This document shows positions 39,531-53,097 of a stretch of DNA of 64,000 nt, piece by piece; position 1 is the stretch's first letter; every line of letters begins with the position of its first letter. Under the pieces are notes generated by a model that searched no databases, was not told the DNA's origin, and saw only the letters and a program-made list of their open reading frames with translations. Origin of the DNA: Burhinus oedicnemus (taxonomy: Eukaryota > Chordata > Aves > Charadriiformes > Burhinidae); contig VFFE01007767.1 in the NCBI GenBank assembly GCA_008921705.1, forward strand, positions 2,912,258 to 2,976,257, written 5' to 3'. The position numbers and the translations under genes were made by a program.

Positions 39531-42500
39531 AATTTGTGGCACGAGCTAAAACATCCATTTCCCCAACCACATATGGCAAATCTTAAAGAACTTGTATTTC
39601 TTACTAGTCAGAATATTAGCATTAGTATTAGGACATTTGGAGTATTAACCTTATAGTCATAATTAAACCATCTGAAGTACTTGATGATTTAGATCACCTT
39701 GAAGTTAAAAATTATCAGTTCTGAAACAGATTTTATCAGTAGCACATCAATAATATTGCAGGCATTTATCAACATCTTATATGCAGAATAGGAAACACAC
39801 TGCTTTGTGTTTTGGCCTCTGGAAGTCAAGTGCCAGGAAGAATGGATGAAAGCAGATCTTTTCTATATAGTTGACTTTGGAGGCAATTGAAAAGGTAAGA
39901 AAAGGGAGGTATTCCCTCTTCTCTCAGGATATAAGTGAATTCTCAAGTGCATGTGCACACATGAAAGAAATTTTCATCAATGTTTCAACAGCCTTACCTA
40001 GAGCAAGGGATGGTACCAAGAGGTGTAAAACGCTGCAAGAGCACTGTTACAGAAACAGGTCATCTCTAGGTATGAAAAGCAGAACTATGGGAATGTTATT
40101 GAATTTATATACTTCCAGAAGTGGGAACTGAGAAAATGAAAACCTCTGCTGAGAACAAGGCCTGTGGGTGAATGGTGCACAAAAGTCCACTCTGAATCTT
40201 ACCCCAAGCTATGGAACAGAAGAGAAATGACTGTGTGCTTTGTCATGGTAGCAAGAACATTGTAGGCTCTGGATTGACCTTTATGGCTTACTTTACCAAA
40301 TGCCATTTCCATAAATAGTTACTGTTCTTAGGAGCAGAGTAGTATGATGTTGATGGATAACCTAAAATTGTGCACTTGATTTCTCTCCATTTTACTTTGG
40401 GCTCTGGCTTACTTATTCTGGCTATGAAGTGGTTCTTCAAGGCTCACAGCAGGCTGGCAGGATCAGGCTTGTCAAAATGTTCTCAAAGCTTGCAGCATGA
40501 AGCACAGTGACACTGTACAAAAGGAAAGCAGGCTGCTGCTGCCTTTGCTTGAGATACACAAATAACAGGGACAAAAGCTGGGCAGGGAAAAAATATATTT
40601 ATTCTCAGCATTATAAGAAGTTTTACCTCCCTTTTTAATCAAAGAAAGGAACTCCTGAGGCCAGTCAAAACACAGAATATCAAAACAGTCTTGACCGGAG
40701 GAGGGGTTTTGCATACTTTAACCGTCTTGTGCTCTTCACAAATGCTGCTGTTATGACTCCCACCACTCCTGCAGAATGCCACTACCCTGGTCTCCCAAGG
40801 GTGTAGGCGGGTCCAAATGGGAAAAAACATCTCTGGTTATGCACAGGTCTAAGCCTCTCAGATGTATGTGGTACTTAAGTGTATGCGGTGCTCCACAGGT
40901 GAGTATGAGAGGAAAGCCTACATCCAACAAAACAAAGATTCAAACCACAGTCACACACCAAAACATGAGAGAGCAGAAATAAAGGTGCACGTCAGGGCTG
41001 GAGATGTGGGAATGGTGGATTTTCAGTCCCATGGCTAACCATGAAAGGAAGGTGGAAGGCAGAATGGCCAAAATCAGAGGAAATAAAACCTCCATGGCTG
41101 ATCCAAAACAAATATTTGCAGTTTCCCAGGCAAGACAGCTGTTACTGTGCCCCTCTAGCAATGCCAAAAGGTGGGGGAAAGCTTGAGCACCTCGGGACAA
41201 GGGCTTCAGGAGGCTGAAGCAGCTGAGGACAAAAACTGCTGCCTCAGCCAGAATCATGGGGTTCACATCTCTCAGGAGACTTGCAGCATCGGACATTGTT
41301 TTCCAAGGATTGATCAGATGTGTTTGAAATGTATTATGTTTGTCTGGCATATGGGGGGAAAAATATCCTCAAAGAGGTTTTAGCATCAATCAAGCCTGTA
41401 TTAAGTCATTGATATGGCAGTAGTTTGAACCAAAGGTTTAAACAAATCTAGGTACGTGTTCAAGAAAAAGTGAAGTATAGAGCATTTTCAGGCATAAAGG
41501 CATCTTAAGCAATTTGTCTTATCTACTTGGCATAAAGCACACGTTTTCATTCTCCTCTCCTAATAAAACCAACAAATGTACTTCTCCTTCAACAAACAGC
41601 ATATTTTACAGTATATACTAAATCTTTTTACTTTTTTGACCTTCTGAGTAGAGTACGAGGCTTTTATTTGAGTTTGATGCAAAGCATCTCCAGCCCTTTA
41701 CTCAAGACACCTGCATTTAATCTATGAATATTCTCAGAAGTTTTTTATACTCTGCAAGAAAAGGCTGCAATCATGCAACTCAGATGTGATTACCAGTCTA
41801 AATCACTCACCAGGTCACATTTCCTTTGAAAGCCCATATCTATCATATGGACTCCTGAACCGATTTCAACTTATGATTTAAAACAACGAAACAAGTCAGG
41901 AAAAACTAACTGTGACAAGAACACTCTGTCGACATCCCACAAGTACAGAGGTCCTGAAGACACTTAGTACATGTCTACATTATTGACTGCAGTATAATAG
42001 AAAAATGCCCAAAGGAGACTTAAATGAGCCACGTTAGGTACCATTAGCAGCCAAGTGATGGTAACATGGAGCTCAGAGAAGGCTCATTTATTTAATGAGA
42101 AGCTGAGAAGCAGTTACCAATATAAACATAGTTAAGAGGTAATGATGAAAACTGAGCTTTGCATGCCAAAACCCACAAATATATCCAGAGGTTTCCCGAT
42201 ATATGTTGGCACTTAATTAACCCAATTACCCAACCTAATGTTCCAGCTCAGCAAAATACTTAAGCATATTCAGAATACTCTGTTACTGAAGTTTACAGAA
42301 GTTGGTGGGTGACAAGTGCTTTGATGAAAAGAGACAACAATGAAGGCAAATGTGATAGAATTCATTTTTAGTTGAACAAATTTTCAATTACAACTGGGTG
42401 AGAAAACAAGAATTTCTTTTAGAAGGTTCTGAAGGAAACTAGTTTAAATTCTGGTACATTAAATTACCTAAACACTGGAGATTGCTTTTTCCTTCTCCTG

Positions 42501-44188
42501 CTTTTCTCCCCTTCTATCTCCATTCCCCCCACTTTCACGTTCTTATTTTTTTTCTCTGTACTTTTCCAGTGGAAAAAAGGCAGAGGGGAAAGTTGGAGAA
42601 ATTGTTTTCATAAGAAGATGTAGAAACTTTTGAAAATCCTTTTTCCACAGTTCTTTTAGAGAAAATACTGTTTAACCCAAGGAGATATATATATTTTTTA
42701 ACATGACAGGCTTTTACTTCAAGCTTCTGCTAAAGCCAGGCATTAACACCCTTCTAGCAAGGAAATTACATCCAGCCTTTTAAGACTACTTTCAAGAGAT
42801 GCCATTTAACAGGATTGCACTAGGCTGTTGGGAGAGCAGTTAGTTTCTCTTCTGAAAAGCCTGTAAACAACAGATGCAATCCTGACAGTCCCAACATGCC
42901 TGCAGAGCTCCAAGGAAAGACTGCAGAAAGCTACACAAACTGCAGCTGGCCAAGAAACTCTGTTTTAGCAATAATGATTCAATTATTGAATGCAAACAAG
43001 ACTTTCTTGGATGCCCCAAGAGCAGTCATTTGGCTTTCAGGCATCAAGAGCCAGACAGTGAGACATGCGTACATGTATAGATATAGAGGTGCAGAGGTCC
43101 AGTAAATTGGCAACAATAGCTGTTTCCAGGCCCACTCACTGCCTGTTTTTTTAGGCAGCACTACCACAGCAGCACAGGCACTGCCACTACCACAGTTAGT
43201 ATCTTCTGAGCCTTATTTTAAGGCAAAACCTCCAAGCAGAGGAATGGACACCACGCTTGGTTGCACAGCATGCTTCTAGACACCTTTGTATGTTGTACAA
43301 GTGAAGGTCAGGCTCCTGAAGAGAAACATGGGGTGAATCCAAGACAGCCATTGTACGTAGCAGTCAAAGATCAAGATGTTTTGGGCTGTTATGGAAAGGG
43401 CATAAACCGTACCAGCTGCTGAAGGCCAGAAAGGGCAGCTTTGGATGCAGCCTGGAGGAGGATGGTTTTCTTTTCACGAGTATTTCACAAATACTTCTTT
43501 TCTCCTTTCTCTGAATTTCATCCTTGGCTAATTTAGGCTATGTTAATGATGTCTGTAATCCCCTTCTTAGAGTAATTATTTCTTTGAGCCCTTCAAATCA
43601 GTACAAATGCATGTACACATCATGTAAAATTTCTCTTTTTTGCTTTTAGTGGAAAAGGCTGAAAGAAATACCAACTGCTCTCAAATTGTTTTTTGGAGGA
43701 ATCTGTTTAAAAATTATTCCTAAACAGAGGTCATTTGGTAGCACCTCTCTTTTCATTCAGAACTAATAAACAATAACATGTCCAAAAAGAATAAACAATT
43801 GTGTAATTTAAAATAATTGTATAGTCTCTACTGAGAACACGAGCCTTAACTTGCACAGACCCTGACAAAAGCATAGCTGTGCTACTGCAAAGATCTGACC
43901 AGGACAACCCCGCACCCCACTGTCAAACCTTCCACATATGAGAGAGAGCCTATGAAGCACCAAGGCGGTACACATTTCTTCTTAAAAAAAACAATTCCCA
44001 TTTTTCTTCTCTGCATTACTATAGCAATGACCAAGAGAAACTGTACTGCTTTTCTGACACAAGTATTTATTAGTGCAGTAGCGTCAAATGTAATTTTCAT
44101 CTTCTCAGATCTACAGTTATGACAGTGTGAACAGGTAGACTAGATGATCTCTAGAAACGTGTACTATTACTGTCATTGTAATACTGTC
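39531..44188. other. Intergenic, nothing recognised
   Basis: About 4.7 kb without recognisable gene or repeat. Two pyrimidine-rich stretches, near 42.48-42.56 and 43.5 kb, are the only compositional features. Confidence 0.55.
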
Positions 44189-44791
44189 CCTGGGCTGCAT
44201 CAAAAGAACCATGGCCAGCAGGTCAAGGGAGGTGATTCTGCCCCTCTACTCCACTCTCCTGAGACCCCACCTGGAGTACTGCGTCCAGCTCTGGGGCCCC
44301 AACATAAGAAGGATATGGACCTGTTGGAGCAAGTCCAGAGGAGGGCAACAAAGATGGTCAGAGGGCTGGAGCACCTCTCCTGTGGAGACAGGCTGAGAGA
44401 GTTGGGGTTGTTCAGCCTGGAGAAGAGAAGGCTCTGGGGAGACCTTATAGCAGCCTTCCAGTATCTGAAGGCGGCCTGCAAGAAAGCTGGAGAGGGACTT
44501 TTTCAAGGGCATGTAGCGATCGGATGAGAGGTAATGGCTTCAAACAGGAAGAGGGTAGATTTAGATTAGATCTCAGGAAGAAATTTTTCACTCTGAGGGT
44601 GGGGAGGCACTGGAACAGGTTGCCCAGGGAAGCTGTGGAGGCCCCATCCCTGGAAGTGTTCAAGGCAAGGTTGGATGGGGCTTTGAGCAGTCCGATCCAG
44701 TGGGAGGTGTCCTTGTCCATGGCAGGGGGGTTGGAGCTAGATGATCTTTAAGGTCCCTTCCAACCTAAACTATTCTATGATTCTATGATTA
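44189..44791 (+). mobile_element. Young CR1 LINE, 5'-truncated, forward orientation
   Basis: Begins in ORF2 at CCTGGGCTGCATCAAAAG. It reads through [20 protein letters not shown] and the [20 protein letters not shown] block, then the 3' UTR ending AACTATTCTATGATTCTATGATT. It is nearly identical over its length to the inverted copy at 53.1-53.8 kb, sharing uncommon variants such as ATGTAGCGATCGGATGAG. Both therefore come from a recently active subfamily. A one-base frame change early in ORF2 separates the LPLYS block from the QRRATK block. Confidence 0.95.
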
Positions 44792-47700
44792 TTTAACACC
44801 ACTTTAGCAAACACAGGTAACTAATTCATATAACATCTATGAAATAAATCCTGGCCCCGAAAGAGTCACTGGTAAAAATCGCAATAGCTGCAGAACAGAA
44901 CATAAACACCAATGAAGCCTTATTGTTTTATTTATTTCAGTAAGGTTCTCTTAAAACATATTAAAATATAATATTAACAGAGGCAAGTGTCTAAACAGTA
45001 TTTTTAAAACAATGTAATATTTCAAAGTAGGAAATTTCATTAAAAAAGCACCACTTGAAACTAGTGTAATTTTCACAGTGTACTGCAATCTGCAGACACC
45101 ACAGAACAGAGGAAACATCCACAATATTAAAATAGACTTAACATATTCTGCCCAGTTTTGACTTCATAGAAAGCATAAAAAATTTGTATAGGTAATAAAA
45201 TATATTCAGGTAAAATCTTTGAATTTGCAAAATGTTTCACAATACAAAATGATGCAGTTCTTTGTAAGCCAAATCCTTTTTCCTCTTGTATGAGCAGCAC
45301 TATACAACCAAAATTATTTTCCTCCTGTAACACTCATGTATTCTATAACAACCTTGTTGCCCATTATCTGCATAACATAAATGAAATAACCACCTGCCTT
45401 CCTGGATGTATTAACTTCAACTCTTCCTGTACAGCCGGATTCTGCCAGCCTCATACTTACTCATTACTTTATGAATACCTTCATGGGACACACTCTCTGG
45501 CAGAAAGGACTGGAGAGACTGTCTCCAGCTATTTTAACCATACTCATGGACATGGTATCAAAAGATGCAAAAGAAAAGTTTTTTAATTAATTCCGTACTT
45601 CACAGTATTATATTGTGTTACTAATAGAAAGCAAATATACGAAAAAAAGAATTTTTAAAGTTCAAAGGTTGTAAATATAATTAGTAAGATATACCTGTCA
45701 ATAAAACATGCAATTTATTACAGCAAATGGGATAAGTGCCATAAAATTAGCATTCATTGTATATCATCTGATGCCTCTTGAACTTCATCTTATTCAGGAT
45801 CATAGTGCACCACTTAACATTGCAAGGTAGGAGGCAATATAAATCATTTTCATAGATGCAAAGGCTACATATACTGTGCCATTAATTAGACTATCATAAA
45901 TCCACACTGATTCCAACACACTTACTCCAAATTCATGTTATTATAACCAAAGTCAGTGAGTGGCCTGAACTATGGATTCAGGCTTTTTTTTCCCAAAAGG
46001 GAGAGATGCAAGAGCCTTTTCTTGCTTGAAATAAGGCTAAGCTTGCTCTAAGTTGCAATTAGTACTACATATTTAATAACACTTTCTTTTTTAATCATGT
46101 GAGTACCTTATCACAGATGACATTAGCAAAACAGTATCAGATGCATTACCACCAGTAGACGGGTGCAAAATACTGCATTTCTGCCGTTGTGCATCTAAAA
46201 ATTTACTCTGAATTTAAGGGCAATTATGGGCACTCTCCCCAGAATCCTCAGAGATTTACTATACTGAAGAATTCATACTCTGCAATCTCTCTTAGCTGTA
46301 ATAAAGTTCATTTGTACCTCCCTGGTAGTTTCTGCATCCTTTAATAATGGTGCATTTAAATGCAAGTACCACCAACGTGCATAATACAGGATTTGAGCCA
46401 TCAGTCTCTTCCATATTCAAGCAATTCCACTGATATCACAATCTCATTAAAATAAAGCATACTCATACAAATCATGCGATTAGATTTGCTATATGCTATA
46501 TATAGGCAAATGCTTATTATATTCAAGTAACATCTGCACTTTGCTCAAGATTTATCAGATTATGTCTAACAGATTCTGAGATCTACACAGGTTTAAACCT
46601 AGAATGGCTCTTAAGTTGTCATTATACTGGGGATTGGCAGCCTTTAACACAACTGCATAGAGCAAAACAGCAAAGAAAAATAAGGGGGTTTGTCTGTGAG
46701 AAAGTGACTTTATTAACTTCCTCTAAAACAAAACCATAAGCATATCATTTCAATTGTCTTCCCCTGAAGTCTTACCTTAGAAATACCCAAGTCTGCTCTC
46801 TGCAGAGCTCCTCTTTATGTCACATGCATCCTTGTACAGAAACGAGCTCCCTGTTTCTGTAAGGAAAAAGCCCTTTGACTCCCTCCTCGCAAAATCACCT
46901 CTGTGTAGAGAGGACTTTGAGAAGATGTGATGGCCTTGATATCACCGAGGAGTCATTTCACGAGTCTGCCTTACTAAGCAGATGGATATCTCCGAAAAGT
47001 TTAACTCCTGTGCCATTTCGTCTTTGTTCAATCTCAGTAGACTTCCAGAGTGAAGTACCCAGAAAAACTGCTCCGATCCTAGGTAATGCAGCTCTTCTGT
47101 ACATAATAGATACACGTGTTCTCATTCCAGAAGTCTTCCTCTACCACTACAAAATATCGTCTGTAACAATAACAATATTTTGCAAATATTGAACACATTT
47201 AATATCACGCTTCACTCTATCCTTCCTTATATCCTTGCAAGAAAAATGAGCCTGGCTACATAAAGGCACTGAGACCTCTGTCACAGACTTCAGGGACACC
47301 GGGATTGAATTTACTGTGGTTTGCATACTTATGCCAGCTTCAACACAACATCCAGTGAGGTATCTTGTGATGGACTGCTTAGACTTTGCAGTTGAAAGCA
47401 AGGAAAACTACTGTTTTCTGTTTGGAGCAGGAGAGCAATTTGTCCAAAGTCTGTATGAACCTGAAGAAAAAAGGATGAGGGAAAGAGAACTGCAAGTGTT
47501 AAGGACGCAGTTATGAAGTTACAAGTAAAAATAGAACCACCAGGTACAAGTCTTGCATTTGGATTCATGCTTCCACAGAAAATTATAGGAGGAAACTAAA
47601 CAGCAACAGCAGTGTGACAAACTCCAAAACAGGTGAAGAGCACAGGACAGTGCATATATTTTAGATATACATACTCAGGCAGACACCTACATTAAAGTTA

Positions 47701-48741
47701 CATCGTGCATAGTGTTTCTTCTTTCAGTAAGGATGATGTAAGGCAGCCTGTGGGTGCCTTATTAATGTCCCTCTTCCGTAATTACATATGTGACATACAG
47801 ACATCTGTTCTTTAGTAGGGATGGTGAAAGAAGGCTGGAAAGAGTGGAGCTACGTGACAGGGCATGCCATTTACTCCTAACAAAAGAAATGAGATATGAG
47901 AGTGAAGCAGCATTTGTGGAGAAGGGAGAAAATGAGACAAAACACTCTACATAGATTAGAAAAAGAAAGAATAGTTTGATGGAAGAATTGGAAACGACAA
48001 AAATCATTGTCACTGAACACATCATTTCTTTTCAGAATTAACTGAGTGATTTAAGGGGAAAAAAAAAAAAGCAACCAAAAAACCCCCCCATCTTTTTAAG
48101 TACCTGTTCAGCAAAATAAGTACATTTGTGAATGGTGTTCCTTTTTGGTCAGAAAAATATTTTGTCATTTATAAGAAACTGAATAAAAGTTTGCTTAATT
48201 TCCAGAAGTCTCATTTGCAAGACATAATTTTAATATTCATTTCTTTTCTCCTATATATTCCTGCTTTTTAGAATAGAATTTCTTCCTTCTCATCCTGCAA
48301 CTTTTCAGTGGCAAAAACTAAAAATGGGAAAGACCCTTCCCAAATTACTTAAATGCAGATTATTTCCAAATGAAATTAGAACAGTCATTATTTCTAATGT
48401 TTTTGCTAAGAGCAATTATTATATTTTGTAAAAACAATATTCCATTTTTGAACCATGTCCATTTCTATAGTACTAAGCATGCATACTCTAGTGTCACCAC
48501 AGTATAACCTCTAGTTTGAAGGATGTTCTCTCCATTTATAGAAAGCACAACATTTTATACGATGTAGACAAATTAGCCTCAAAGTGCATTTAGTCTTGCT
48601 ATTAGCCTGCTGCAGTGAAGAAACTGAAAGCAGGTTTCCATTATTTGGCTGTGCTGCTTTCAGTTGCAGTATTAAAAGGTATGCATTTACCCTTACCTGC
48701 AGTTTCTTGTGGTCCAGAAATAACTCATTTTAAGAGACTGC
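44792..48741. other. Intergenic, AT-rich, nothing recognised
   Basis: About 4 kb 3' of the minus-strand gene. It includes an A-run/C-run at 48058-48090 (12 A residues, then AGCAACC, then A and C runs). No exon or repeat family was identified, although part of it may be distal 3' UTR of the minus-strand gene. Confidence 0.5.
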
Positions 48742-48747
48742 TTTATT
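48742..48747 (-). promoter_or_regulatory. Candidate poly(A) signal of the minus-strand TNFR/EGF/jelly-roll gene
   Basis: TTTATT on the + strand is AATAAA on the minus strand (context TTTTTAATAAAGCAGTC). It lies about 270 bases past the stop codon, so a 3' UTR of about 0.3 kb would result. Other reverse AATAAA hexamers further left could extend it. Confidence 0.45.
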
Positions 48748-49014
48748 AAAAATAAGAGAGTTTGATCTGAATTCAAAGTTCCCCTGCCTGAAGATGTTAA
48801 AAGATGTAAAATCTTGGAACACTGAAAGCTCCCTTTTCTTTAAATACTGATCATTCAATTAAGATTCTATTTAAATATTCCTAAAATTGAAAGCATTTTA
48901 GTGGGACAACCTGCTCATGTCAACACAGTATAAGGTGTTAAGTATGTATAGAATCAGAGTAGAATCCAAATGTAATTTAAACCCCAGTTCTGTGCTGCCT
49001 TCACTGTACATAAA
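48748..49014 (-). other. Putative 3' UTR of the minus-strand gene
   Basis: AT-rich sequence between the stop codon and the nearest minus-strand AATAAA, without open frames or repeats. Confidence 0.45.
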
Positions 49015-50534
49015 CTAAGATGAAATCCATAAAATAGATATACTGGTTCCATGTTCATGAGTGATCTGATTGATTCTTCCACGCACACAGTCAAGAGAAA
49101 CTGATATCAGTGTTCCATTATGTACTTCAAAAGATGCACGGAGGGACACACTTGTCCACATGCTTCCCTCTGGCATCTGACCTCCAATCTGCTGAGCAAT
49201 TGCTGTGGGTTGCATGTGATCCATGGTCAACTGATTGAGAGTCATTTTGAGCACATTGCATGAGTGGATTAGCTTTAAGTTAAATGCAAGGCTGGCAACT
49301 CCCTTTTCAGTAAAAATGAAATATTTCTGTGCAAGCTGTCCAGAAGAAACCAGCTGTATCTGTTTCTCATTGGATGAGACCTGGGTGAAATCCAGTAATT
49401 TGTTTCTCACAGCTCCAGTAGGCAGACCTGTAACAGAAACTGTGGCTGATATGGCACTAGAAACTGCTGAAGGGATCCAGATGAGGCTAAACATACTAAT
49501 TCCAGAACTATCTCCAAAATACCGAACATTACACTGTGCAGGAGAAAGTATCTCAAAGCTAATCAGATCTCCAGCACCAACTTTTGTGGCCCCAGAAGCA
49601 GATATTGATGTGTCTCTGTAATTTACCCCAGACTTAAATACATTCATTAATTCTCTGTTGGTACCATTCCTATTGATATAAGAAATTAAGGAGAAGCCCT
49701 CCCGGACACATGTATGACCCATGGAATACAACGCTTGGTGGAACACAAATTTGACAACACCGGTTTCAGTGAACTTTATAGCTCTGCCATCATGAGATAG
49801 ACTTAGCATGTAAGGGTCGGAAACAGATATTATTTTAAAGGTAGGTCGATAGTTGGTTTGGTAATGTATTGCTGTTGACATCTGTGCACTGAGTGCCACA
49901 GCTCCTGTGTCGTGGGACAACCAAAACAAACTGAGTGCGGTATTAAGGTCATAAATATTTAAGTCTCTACTTTGATTGCAGAATTGATTGGGGCTCCTCA
50001 AATACACAGAAAGAGTTTGGCTGGGCTCCACTTCAGCAGCACTGCTTAAACTCGTGCTCTGGAAATACTTTCCTTCTGGCTGTTCAATGCGAACACCACT
50101 CAGTTCATAGCCTTCCTCACTGCCATTTAGCTTTAAGGAAAGTTGCAAAAAATTCCTGCAGGTGTGCTTTACTGCAAAATTTAGGTCAGTCCACAACAGA
50201 CCATGTTGCCTGAATAGCAGGCTGTTATCTTCAACAGATAGGATTTCACAGGGAAGCTTTCCCTTTATCTTCAAGTTCAAGCCAGAGTAGACCTGAGAGA
50301 TGCCAGACTTTACAGAGGGTAGAATGATGTTTGCAGCCCAAGACTCTGAGAGCTTGTTTTCACTGGTTGCTGAACAAACTGTATCACTGACAGTGGAACA
50401 AGGCACAGCCACCATTCCATCTTCACATTTTAAACATGCCTGGCATTCCTGCATTTCCTTATTAAAGAAATACTCCTCTCCACACAGTCCCAAAGCTGCA
50501 TCTTTCTCAGCAATTCCAAGGCAACGGAAACCAC
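49015..50534 (-). CDS. Terminal exon: EGF end, TNFR-like module and three C1q/TNF-like repeats
   Basis: A 1,520-nt exon, open throughout, entered in phase 1 after CTGTTCACAG and ending in TAG. It first completes the EGF-like module (GGFRC) from the small upstream exon. A TNFR-type module with six cysteines follows (C287 to C323 of the predicted protein), ending CSTVSDTVC. Next come three repeats of about 150 residues. Their anchor is F-x(3)-G-V/L-x(5)-F-x(n)-C (FTETGVVKFVF and FTEKGVASLAF in copies 2 and 3, FRQHGLLWTDLNF in copy 1). Each copy closes with a tryptophan strand: SLFWLS, SLIWIPS, SILWISS. That pattern fits C1q/TNF jelly rolls, but the fold is inferred. At least four NxS/T sites suggest an extracellular protein. 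I do not recognise the gene. The reading frame is certainly coding. Confidence 0.92.
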
Positions 50535-51640
50535 CTGTTCACAGGAAATGGACAACTTTTATTGTCATACCTTTAAAACAATAAATCTAAGAACTCTACA
50601 GCTCCACATATCAACTATCTTTGATAACACATCTAATTATAAGAGAGAAAACAGAGGACAATTATGATGTTAGATCACTTTCTGCTATTAAAGGAACCTT
50701 GATAGCAAACAGAGGAAATACTAGGGGTAACTCACCTTGTCCAAGTAGAATCCACTGGTTTAGAGTGGGAAAGGAGCAAGACAGGGCTGCATAGGGGCAA
50801 TTCTAACCAAACCCAGTAATGTTTTAGATACAATGATGTCGCTGGAAGGGCCCTCTCTCCCTTCCCCTAGGTGAAAGGCTTGGTGACTAACTGGTGTACT
50901 GAGTAGCAAAGATATTTTCAACTAATGAAGAGTTCCCCTATACAAGAAGAAACGCGCGCTGCCTGCCTAGCCATGTTACTGTGTAGCACAGCTGTAGCTG
51001 TGATTGCTAAAGCAGTGCTTTTCAACCCAAGGGACATGGATCCCAGGCATTCTGTGTACAGTTTTTAAAGAACCTGCAAGAGACAAGTAGGAAAAACAAA
51101 ATTGTGAACAGCAGGCTTAGAATCATTATGCAGAAGTCCACACATTTAAAAGGTGGAAAACCACTGCCCTAAGACACAGGACAGCATTGGTTGTGACAGT
51201 CTAAAGTTAAAATAAAACACTGCTGCAAACAGTGAAGAGAATATCAAGAGGTGCTATTTGACATTACTTTGTGCTGTTAAATGGTACACCATGACCTCAG
51301 TGGATCAAAGAATGCACACCCAAAGAGCAGGTTTTAAAAACAGCCTGTAATTTTCTATGGCAATTTTCCAAGAGCACTGCCAGCTGCCAGTGTCTCCAGC
51401 TGTAGTAACCAGTGCCCAAAACCTCTGTGCACAGAACCTTCAGGATCTAAATCAACACACAAGATTTGAGGCACCCTAAAGAATAACCACTTGTAGTTTG
51501 GGCCTCAAAGCTTAATTGCTAATGCACTTGCTTCTGCTTTTTTACCATCATAATCAAAACTCAATAATCATCATTCTTATAGCTCTTCTTAAATATCCTT
51601 TACTATCTAAATACTGTATTTTTTAGATAACTGTGTCTAA

Positions 51641-51895
51641 ATGTATCTAAATACATTTGATTTATTCCTCAGCTGGAAAGTTGCTGTATTTGGGCTGGAA
51701 TTTGCTCTGAGACTGGGACTACAAGCATTTGACACGGACCCCAACAAGCCATTTTTCTCCATTGCTAACCCCAAGGTGGAGCTGGCTATGCAGACTGCTG
51801 ATGCAGGCAGAAAAGCACACCACATGTATTATGAACTGCAAGACAGAGCAGTATACGCACACCTGGCCCACAAGGGAGGTCACAATATTGGCTAA
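51641..51895 (+). other. Unexplained open frame with acceptor, antisense in intron
   Basis: An 84-codon frame starting ATG TAT and ending GGC TAA. A credible 3' splice site (TTGATTTATTCCTCAG|C) lies just inside it. Downstream the residues read WKVAVFGLEFALRLGLQAF, then DTDPNKPFFSIANPKVELAM, ending HLAHKGGHNIG. The composition is protein-like, with balanced charge and few serine or leucine runs, unlike most chance frames here. I know no family for it and no partner exon was found. It could be a last exon of an unknown + strand transcript, a remnant pseudogene, or chance. Confidence 0.25.
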
Positions 51896-53097
51896 AATTA
51901 ACTTCTGGTACTACGTTATTCAGCAGAGAACACCAGACACTGTGTTAATTTATAAAGCCTTTATATATTCACTCTTGTATCTCTTTGTCTATTTATGTTT
52001 CATTCACTTCAGCAATGAGTCTCCACTAACACTGATACATAGGACTATACAATTTATGATGTGAGAATGCTCTTTTGAAGATCAGGTATCATTTTCTCAA
52101 AAGAGCTCACTGCAGAATAGTAAGATTTTTCCATTTTAAAAAAGTCAAGAGAAACTTAACACTTTGTTCCCTCTGAAAGCATCTGGCTTTTTTTTATGAG
52201 AAACAAGTAAAATAAATAAGATCACATTTTTTTCAACTAAGAACATTCTAGAGAAAATAGAGACAAAAAATCCCAGACAAACTTTCCTTCTGAAATCAGT
52301 TTTAACCATGGTGTAATTGTATACATGACACTTCTTAAGCAGTTCTACTTCTCATATCCATGGCTCCCTCATCACTAAGAAATGCTATTGAGTACACAAA
52401 TATAGCTGGTTCACATAGCAGAGAAGACCTGCAGTAGTGCCTAGAAACATTTTTTACGCTATTTGCTTCTTTAAAATATTTTAACGTATATTTAAGGATT
52501 TTTGTACATATCAGGTCTTCCAAATACATGTGGTGACTACTCTCATCAATTTGTTGTCTAGTCTTTTATTGGTTAGATCTGCAGCAGGCATTCCCCCTGC
52601 ATGTACTTCAAAATAGGTGACTTCAAAGCAGCACAGAGACTGCTTTATACTGTGGACACAGTGGCAAGAGCAGCATCCTACCCTTTGCCCAGAAGAAGTC
52701 AAGCAGCAAATGACAGCCAAACATCAGAAAGCCAGCACAGCAGCATGCTGTGACTGCATCCTACTTCTCTTTACTGCCTGACAACCTCTCCCACCTCTTC
52801 CTGGCTCTTGCTCTGGGCACTGCTGCACCTGGTTTAACAGTGAACAGCCCAGCTGTACTCAAGCTGGTTTTGTGAAATCAAGTATATCTGCAGCACATTC
52901 ACCAGCCCTCGCCATTCAAGGAGGCAAGGCAATTGCAAGGCAATTAGAATAAGCCATGCATATATTTTTCTGCTGGCACTACTCCTAACTGCCTGATGTA
53001 AAGTTGACATTCAAAGAGACTAAGTATAGGACTCATCTCTTTTTAAACCCTCTATGTCAAATTTCGATCATCACAAATCAACACAGGTAATTACAAA

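Noticed and set aside
48058..48090. A-run as the tail of a retroposed gene
   Set aside because: No upstream sequence resembles a known mRNA or SINE, and the following C-run suggests simple low-complexity DNA.
42480..48320. Similar 'cttttccagtgg...ggggaaag' phrases near 42.56 and 48.31 kb as copies of one repeat
   Set aside because: The resemblance spans only a few tens of bases of low-complexity sequence and does not extend.
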